Assembly (NCBI GenBank): GCA_022821875.1
Contig: JAJECV010000132.1
Location: 1-40,000 of the forward strand
Source: Rhodothermales bacterium
Lineage (GTDB): Bacteria > Bacteroidota > Rhodothermia > Rhodothermales > Bin80
DNA length: 40,000 nucleotides
Reading direction: 5' to 3'
Shown here: positions 34,564 through 40,000 of the stretch, one piece after another
Position numbering within the stretch: position 1 is the stretch's first letter
Layout of the letters: the number at the start of each line of letters is the position of its first letter
Notes under the pieces: model-generated
The model's database searches: none
Told to the model about the DNA's origin: nothing
The model's input: the letters and a program-made list of their open reading frames with translations, nothing else
Translations under genes and position numbers: made by a program

Positions 34564-34784
34564 CCCGGATGTAGGCTGTCAGAGACAGCTCTTCTGGCCG
34601 AATGGAGAACCATCCATCCCGTTCTCCAAAGTCTTGGACACTGCTGCAACTGCGCCGATGTTATGTCTATTGCCAAGGGTGCAACATCCGTTGCACAGGT
34701 CATCCTGATGCCTGATTCTGAACCAAACCCCTTTCATTTCGTTCGTACGTGATCAATTTTCATAACGCTTCGGTGAGACATGAA
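34564..34784. other. Structured intergenic region with three perfect hairpins
   Basis: Within about 185 nt there are three perfect inverted repeats: GCTGTC-AGA-GACAGC (34575-34589), TGGAGAAC-N10-GTTCTCCA (34603-34628), and GTGCAAC-ATCC-GTTGCAC (34679-34696). A longer-range pairing CTTGG (34633-34637) with CCAAG (34674-34678) would enclose the stretch between the second and third. The first hairpin is followed by TCTTCT and may terminate the receptor operon. The second contains GAAC-N10-GTTC, the same geometry as the lexA operator. The third lies ~90 nt before the AlbA_2 gene. An untranslated RNA or leader is possible. Confidence 0.5.
34575..34589 (+). terminator. Possible terminator of the GLPGLI/receptor operon
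   Basis: A 6-bp perfect stem with a 3-nt loop starts 12 nt after the receptor stop codon and is followed by a short pyrimidine run TCTTCT. Position suits a terminator, but the T tract is weak. Confidence 0.35.
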
Positions 34785-36281
34785 ATGACTGCTCTAAGGG
34801 ACATCCCCGCACTCGTAAAGCGACTCTGTACGCATCCACGGGAAACAGAATGGCTTGAATTCAAATCTAGCAATGCTGAGCCGAAGAAAATCGGCGAAAA
34901 TATTTCTGCAATTGCAAATTCGTCTGCAATTGCTGGCAAGTCTCATGGTTATATCGTCTGGGGAATTCAAGATGAAGATCATCAAATTATTGGGACTAGA
35001 TTCAAGCCTGATGAAAGGCGAATCCGAAAGGATGACCTGGAGCACTGGTTATCCACAAAACTCAGCCCTGTAGTAGATTTCCGCTTCTACACAGATCGCG
35101 TAGACGGTAAACCGGTGGTCGTCTTATGGATTCCCCGTGCACTTCAACGACCTGTCAAATTTGACAACGAATCATATATTCGCGTGGGTTCCCATACCAG
35201 AAGATTAAACGATTTTCCCGACAAGGAGAAACGACTCTGGCGCTTATTAGACGATAGAACATTCGAATCGGGGACTGCCGTTGAGTGTGTGCAAGATTCT
35301 GATGTGCTGCGCTTACTGGATTACCAGTCATATTTCAGTCTGGCGAACGTTCCGTTGCCTAAGCATACCTCAACCCTGCTTCAAACGCTTGAGCGTGAAA
35401 ATTTTATTTATCATCGGGACGATGGAGCATGGGATATTTTGAACCTGGGTTTTCTCGCATTCGCACGAAATCTGACAGACATAGACTCATTTCGTCGTAA
35501 GTCAATAAGAATTGTCAAATATTCCGGGATCGCCAGATACGATAAAAGCCGCCAGGAGGAGTTCCCGGTGGGATATGCCTCAGGATTTGCCGCGATTATT
35601 GATTATGTAACTCAGATTGCGCCCACTGATGAGACCTTTAATGGTGGAATCAGGAAACAGGAACCACGCTTCCCGACTGCCGCAGTCCGGGAAGTGATTG
35701 CAAATGCGCTAATACATCAGGACCTTACCGCAAAAGGCACCGGCCCGTTAGTTGAAATATTTGAGGACTGCATTGAAGTACTGAATCCTGGGGCCCCTCT
35801 GATAGACTCAAGACATTTCTTAGATGCCCCTCCAAAATCACGCAACGACAAATTAGCGTCACTCCTCCGAAGATTTGGTATCTGTGAAGAGCTTGGCAGC
35901 GGGTGGGACAGAATTGTGCACGAGATCGAACTACGACAACTGCCAGCTCCACGAATTGAAGTAATCAGCGACAGCACACGTATTACGATTTATGCGGCAA
36001 AACCACTTGCCGAAATGAGTTCTGTTGATCGTATACGGGCTATCTATCTACATGCATGTCTACGGTATATTGTTACCCGGGGCAATGGCATAACCAACAC
36101 TAGTGTTCGGCAAAGATTTGGTATGGACAGAAAAAGCAGTGCTAAAGCATCACGTTTCTTGACAGAAGCTTTGAACGCCGGCGACATTGTACCCGCAGAT
36201 CCGAATGCTAGTCGAAAATTCAGGCAATACATCCCCTACTGGGCGGGAGATTTGGCTGATGGCCAGGAACTTGATGTCTGA
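34785..36281 (+). CDS. Schlafen-like AlbA_2 / HATPase_c_4 DNA-binding regulator
   Basis: The product has 498 residues from the ATG at 34785 (MTALRDIP); a GTG 12 codons upstream gives an extra stretch without family match. The N-terminal AlbA_2 (Schlafen AlbA) domain (~15-145) reads ETEWLEFKSSNAEPKKIGENISAIANSSAIAGKSHGYIVWGI, with the basic FPDKEKRLWRLLDDRTFE helix after it. A central REVIANALIHQDLTAKGTGPLVEIFEDCIEVLNPG block is the GHKL-type ATPase lobe (HATPase_c_4), followed by LASLLRRFGICEELGSGWDRIV and a C-terminal winged-helix segment (NTSVRQRFGMDRKSSAKASRFLTEAL). Such proteins are often called RecG-like helicases in error; they lack helicase motifs. They are frequent in accessory regions and may act as regulators, sometimes in phage defence. 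The gene stands alone, next to a decayed transposase. Confidence 0.9.
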   Translation: MTALRDIPALVKRLCTHPRETEWLEFKSSNAEPKKIGENISAIANSSAIAGKSHGYIVWGIQDEDHQIIGTRFKPDERRIRKDDLEHWLSTKLSPVVDFRFYTDRVDGKPVVVLWIPRALQRPVKFDNESYIRVGSHTRRLNDFPDKEKRLWRLLDDRTFESGTAVECVQDSDVLRLLDYQSYFSLANVPLPKHTSTLLQTLERENFIYHRDDGAWDILNLGFLAFARNLTDIDSFRRKSIRIVKYSGIARYDKSRQEEFPVGYASGFAAIIDYVTQIAPTDETFNGGIRKQEPRFPTAAVREVIANALIHQDLTAKGTGPLVEIFEDCIEVLNPGAPLIDSRHFLDAPPKSRNDKLASLLRRFGICEELGSGWDRIVHEIELRQLPAPRIEVISDSTRITIYAAKPLAEMSSVDRIRAIYLHACLRYIVTRGNGITNTSVRQRFGMDRKSSAKASRFLTEALNAGDIVPADPNASRKFRQYIPYWAGDLADGQELDV

Positions 36282-36434
36282 ACTTACCCTCTGGTATAGG
36301 AGCTGCAGGTTCCAAATCGGCATAACTTCCCCATCCCCATTCATTTCATCCCGGATTTCAGACCATGCAGTCTTTCTAATTTGGCCGAAGTATCCCCGGT
36401 CAACTGGATGCCGGCGGGGCCCGGTTCTGGTATT

Positions 36435-37436
36435 TCATACGCAGTTGCCCCCCATTGCGATCAATTCCAGGCGCTGATATCCCTCCCACATCACCTCCAT
36501 TCCCGGCGGCGGGCGTTTCTTCCCCGGCTGGTACCCGCCCAGAAGGGCAACCAGCAGCATGGCCGAGGCAAGATCGGTGGGTGGGGGCCGTTCATGCTCC
36601 TGCGCCAGATCCTGCAGTGCAATCAGTTGCGTATCCGTAAACAGAACCTCTGCCGACATCTGCGGAACGTCACGCCCTATAAGGGTCAGTAACAGCAACC
36701 GCCAGACAATGACCGTGGTAAATCGTGATTGCACGATGAAGCCGATAGGCGGGCTTCATCTGCAAATCCTCCACTTTGCATCCACTTTTCATGACCCGAA
36801 AAAAAAATCCTCTATCCGCCATCGCTGAAGATAATCGCCCACCACATCGTTCGCTTCCTCAAAGGTCTGCACGGGAAGACTCGTCAATAGAATCCAGGTT
36901 AATCCATCGGATTTGCGACCCGTCTCCCGCACTTCAATGGCCGTCATGGGGCCCCAGTCCAACGTTACCGATGCAAAGCGGATCTCCATCAAGGCCCGCC
37001 GACCTTGTCGACCTTTATGCCGAACCCGTCCGGACTTGCTGCGAAGACTCAACCGCGCAACGGGAACTTCCATCGTTCCGGCCGGCCTGCGATTCTTCAG
37101 GACCGTGAAGAGTTTCTTCCCATTCGGGAGATTCCGGTCATGACGTACACGAACCAGAATATCCACGCGCTGACTCCGCATACACCGTTCCATGATGTGC
37201 TGACTGTCGCCTTCCCGGTCAATGACCACGACCATACGCGTGGAACGTCGAATCTCTTTCGCACACTCCACAACATCATCGACCGCATCCAGCCAGCGCT
37301 GCCGATTCGGGTGCTCAACCTCTGGATCCGAGGGGGCAAATCCGTTGCGAAGCACTCCCAGAGGAAGCCCTAATCCATCGCTGGCGCTGATTTGAATTAC
37401 ACCTGAACTTCCCCCCTGATATAGCAGGACGCTCAT
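36435..37436 (-). pseudogene. IS4-family transposase remnant (two frameshifts, N-terminus missing)
   Basis: On the minus strand the frame from 37436 encodes the middle and C-terminal parts of a DDE transposase. The second catalytic Asp is in VVVIDREGD and the Glu region in YLQRWRIEDFF, followed by a T9 run at 36799-36807. There the frame breaks: with ten T's it would go on RVMKSGCKVEDLQM, the proper family sequence, but with nine it stops (GS, stop). About 65 nt later a one-base excess restores the original frame, giving VIVWRLLLLTLIGRDVPQMSAEV to the stop at 36435. The N-terminal third with the first catalytic Asp is missing: an in-frame stop lies 9-12 nt before the ATG. No clear terminal inverted repeats were found. 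Inactive; marks past transposition next to the AlbA_2 gene. Confidence 0.85.
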
Positions 37437-37925
37437 CCGGTGAGCCTAAATGGGCGCTATGTTGTGTTAATGTTACATCAGGGTTTTAGTTTGACCTATG
37501 GAGAAGCGACCTGGCGGCTTCGACGGTTAATCAATCTGGTATTCGCATGTTTGGCCCAAAAGAGGACTATAATGTATGATTTCGAGTTCGTACGGAGTTG
37601 CCACCCATCTAAAAACACGGGTTCATCCATTCCATGAATTGACTACCGAAAGGGGGAGTCGTGGATCCTCCAACCGTGCCAATCGCTTCTCCATAAGTCA
37701 TGATCTTCACATAGGTGTTTAACGACATTAACTTTTTTCTGTGGGCGCGAACGTTTCTTCGACAACGCATGCTGTCCCCGACCTTTCATTAAACTTACAT
37801 GATGGAGCCCTGCCGCCCCAAAGTGATTATTTTGGTCGTAATACTCAGTCAAATTGTGAAGATGGGTTAATGTGGATAGACACCAGACAGAAGTTTCCAT
37901 GCAACCGTGCGATGTTGTTCGGTTT
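37437..37925. other. 489-nt gap between IS4 remnant and PASTA gene
   Basis: No gene can be supported. Open frames of 65 (37440-37637, plus) and 85 codons (37643-37900, minus) have no recognisable similarity; the minus frame is rich in His, Lys and Arg and could be a broken mobile-element gene. It probably contains the missing end of the transposon and the terminator for the PASTA gene. Confidence 0.45.
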
Positions 37926-38681
37926 TCATCTCTGATCCAGCGAGTCGGGAGTCGTAAACAACCGGATGTCCGATCCCTCCGCCCGGAGTTCTCCCGGCTC
38001 AGGGGACTGCCGCAGAATTACAGGATTGTCCGAGTCTTCCGGCTGACCCAGCAGGCGGGGCCAGAAAAATAACGCGCGAAGGAGACTGTCGGCCGCATGA
38101 TGGCGCTCGCCAACTACATCCGGCACCTCAACTAGGCGCCCCTGATTCAACCCGCGTCCATACCAGACGGTAATACTGTCTCCGCGGGGAACAAGGGATC
38201 CGGCGACAGGGTCCGTACGCGTCACCGCACCAGGGTCAGGGCTGGGGATCGTGTCCGGCTGCTCGTAGACCAGCAGCCCGGCGGCGGTCAACGCCAGCCG
38301 GGCATTGCGGCGCGACTGCGTGCTCACATCGGGAACGATCACATCCTGCTCCATGCCGCGATAGATGGACAGATAAATTCGACGTCCAGGCCGTACAGGC
38401 GCACTCGGTCGCGGGGTCTGGACAGCAATCAGGCCCTGCAGACTGTCCGGCCCGATACGTGATGTGGTATCACCAAAGACAAGTCCGACCGAATGAATCT
38501 CCATCAGCACCTCAGAAATGGGTTTTCCCTGGAAATCAGGCACAAAAACAATTTCGCTCTGACGGGTGAGCCGGGGCATAAGAATTTTGTCCACTGTATG
38601 GTAAAGCGCAAAAAACAGCACCAGAAGCACCGCTATGCCCCATTTGAGGTAAGGATTCTGGTGTAAGGGGGTTCGTTTCAC
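37926..38681 (-). CDS. PASTA-domain membrane protein
   Basis: The product has 251 residues. One membrane segment (~14-30: WGIAVLLVLFFALYHTV) is followed by three PASTA repeats: ~43-107 (VFVPDFQGKPISEVLMEIHSVGLVFGDTTSRI), ~113-177 (VIVPDVSTQSRRNARLALTAAGLLV) and ~186-245 (VEVPDVVGERHHAADSLLRALFFWPRLLGQPEDSDNPVILRQSPEPGEL). PASTA modules bind peptidoglycan or muropeptides and normally occur on Ser/Thr kinases and class B penicillin-binding proteins; this protein has neither domain, so it could be a wall-sensing adaptor. It is transcribed away from the rRNA operon, with 417 nt between. Right before the start lies an A9-T3-A9 tract (plus strand). Confidence 0.92.
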   Translation of the reverse strand: MKRTPLHQNPYLKWGIAVLLVLFFALYHTVDKILMPRLTRQSEIVFVPDFQGKPISEVLMEIHSVGLVFGDTTSRIGPDSLQGLIAVQTPRPSAPVRPGRRIYLSIYRGMEQDVIVPDVSTQSRRNARLALTAAGLLVYEQPDTIPSPDPGAVTRTDPVAGSLVPRGDSITVWYGRGLNQGRLVEVPDVVGERHHAADSLLRALFFWPRLLGQPEDSDNPVILRQSPEPGELRAEGSDIRLFTTPDSLDQR

Positions 38682-38902
38682 GGGGCTTCAAAAAAAAATT
38701 TAAAAAAAAATGCGAAAAACGGGAAATTTTGGGAACAAAGACATTTTCGACATGGTTAGACGCAGTCTTTGCTATGATCAGCATGGCGGAATTTCGACTG
38801 AATCAGTCCGTTCCCGTTCCGTTTTGATCCCGGTTTTACTCGTCATCCTTTGATAGGGTGCAACAATTCAGACCGGGAAAAGTAAAACGGGGTTCGTTCG
38901 GA

Positions 38903-38934
38903 TTTGGTAAAGTCAGAAAAATTCCGTACGTTGG
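38903..38934 (+). promoter_or_regulatory. Candidate 16S rRNA promoter (TTTG-N20-TACGTTGG)
   Basis: TTTG (38903-38906) is followed after 20 nt by TACGTTGG (38927-38934), a one-base mismatch to TAnnTTTG. The spacing equals that of the phylum's -33/-7 promoters. Located about 165 nt upstream of the 16S gene and before boxA, as expected for rrn operons. Confidence 0.5.
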
Positions 38935-38958
38935 TACTCCTGCCCTTTGGGTAGGCAC

Positions 38959-38970
38959 AGTTCTTTGACA
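38959..38970 (+). promoter_or_regulatory. boxA antitermination element of the rRNA leader
   Basis: AGTTCTTTGACA matches the boxA consensus (TGCTCTTTAACA) at 9 of 12 positions. It lies about 128 nt before the 16S gene, the normal site for NusB/NusE recruitment. Confidence 0.55.
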
Positions 38971-39014
38971 GGTTGAGAGTATAGCGAGTCCTTTGTCGAT
39001 TCAGACAAGGATCC

Positions 39015-39036
39015 GGTTGTTCTGTACAGAACAGCC
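39015..39036 (+). other. 16S leader hairpin (processing-type stem)
   Basis: GGTTGTTCTG and CAGAACAGCC pair almost perfectly around a central TA, with a fully symmetric 16-nt core TGTTCTGTACAGAACA at 39019-39034. The location between boxA and 16S suggests an RNase III-type or structural leader element, but the matching 3' spacer is outside the window. Confidence 0.4.
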
Positions 39037-39098
39037 AATCCAAATTTAGTCAGGAAGAGTGTGCGATAAGTGCTCACATAAACATTTCAAAATCTCTA

Positions 39099-40000
<902 letters not shown>

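Larger units (their letters stand above)
38682..39098. other. 417-nt rRNA leader / divergent promoter region
   Basis: This holds the PASTA start region on one side and the 16S promoter and leader on the other. It contains an A9-T3-A9 tract (38690-38710), a promoter candidate at 38903-38934, boxA at 38959-38970, an imperfect hairpin (CCTTTGTC with GACAAGG, 38989-39010) and a near-perfect hairpin at 39015-39036. No protein gene is seen. Confidence 0.65.

Noticed and set aside
36799..36807. Programmed ribosomal frameshift in the IS4 transposase
   Set aside because: A second indel and the missing N-terminus would still leave the protein inactive.
37643..37900. 85-codon minus-strand frame as the missing transposase N-terminus
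   Set aside because: No DDE motif or transposase-like segment can be seen, and it is separated from the remnant by stops.

Overview
The window fits a member of the Rhodothermota/Bacteroidota lineage. The 3' end holds the first ~900 nt of a 16S rRNA gene. Two secreted glycoside-hydrolase-like proteins carry type IX secretion C-terminal tails, a GLPGLI protein sits next to a TonB-dependent receptor-like barrel, and several upstream regions carry a TAnnTTTG-like -7 element typical of this phylum. No tRNA or CRISPR array was seen.

Layout. 1-754 is the 3' end of an MmeI-like DNA methyltransferase gene cut by the window edge. 862-2883 holds an exported RidA-like protein and, convergent to it, a membrane-anchored subtilisin. 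2973-5193 is a glycerol uptake pair, glpK-glpF. 5230-9592 holds two tandem paralogous GHL10 proteins with type IX secretion tails. 9700-13094 is a copper-ATPase operon (copA plus a DUF2231 membrane protein). 13457-16070 has an orphan HsdR-N-like nuclease, the molybdopterin synthase pair moaD-moaE and the relic of a large ISP-type restriction enzyme. 16197-20031 is a run of small conserved genes (DUF2461, a two-domain VOC protein, an SRPBCC gene broken by one stop codon, lexA, a second VOC protein, DUF1801). 20248-24903 holds a PA0069-type radical SAM protein, an SRPBCC membrane protein, a LarA-family racemase, an SGNH hydrolase and a SprT-like metalloprotease with duplicated flanking domains. 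25330-30785 is a two-gene operon: an AAA/DUF4143 ATPase translationally coupled to a 1,397-residue NACHT-like ATPase ending in a PD-(D/E)xK nuclease. 31015-34563 is GLPGLI plus an outer-membrane barrel protein. 34785-36281 is a Schlafen AlbA_2/HATPase protein, 36435-37436 a decayed IS4 transposase, 37926-38681 a PASTA-domain membrane protein, and 39099 onward 16S rRNA with a recognisable promoter and boxA.

The most interesting part is the 25.3-30.8 kb operon, which has the architecture of an NTP-dependent anti-invader system: STAND/NACHT sensor, helical middle, C-terminal nuclease, and a coupled second ATPase with its own nuclease-like fold. I do not recognise it as a named system. Restriction-related genes and relics, an AlbA_2 regulator and a dead transposon lie scattered around it, so the window looks like mixed core and accessory DNA. 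Other points of note are a single TGA replacing a conserved Trp in the SRPBCC gene, a GAAC-N10-GTTC operator upstream of lexA that recurs with the same geometry upstream of the AlbA_2 gene, and a densely structured 185-nt intergenic region at 34.6 kb.
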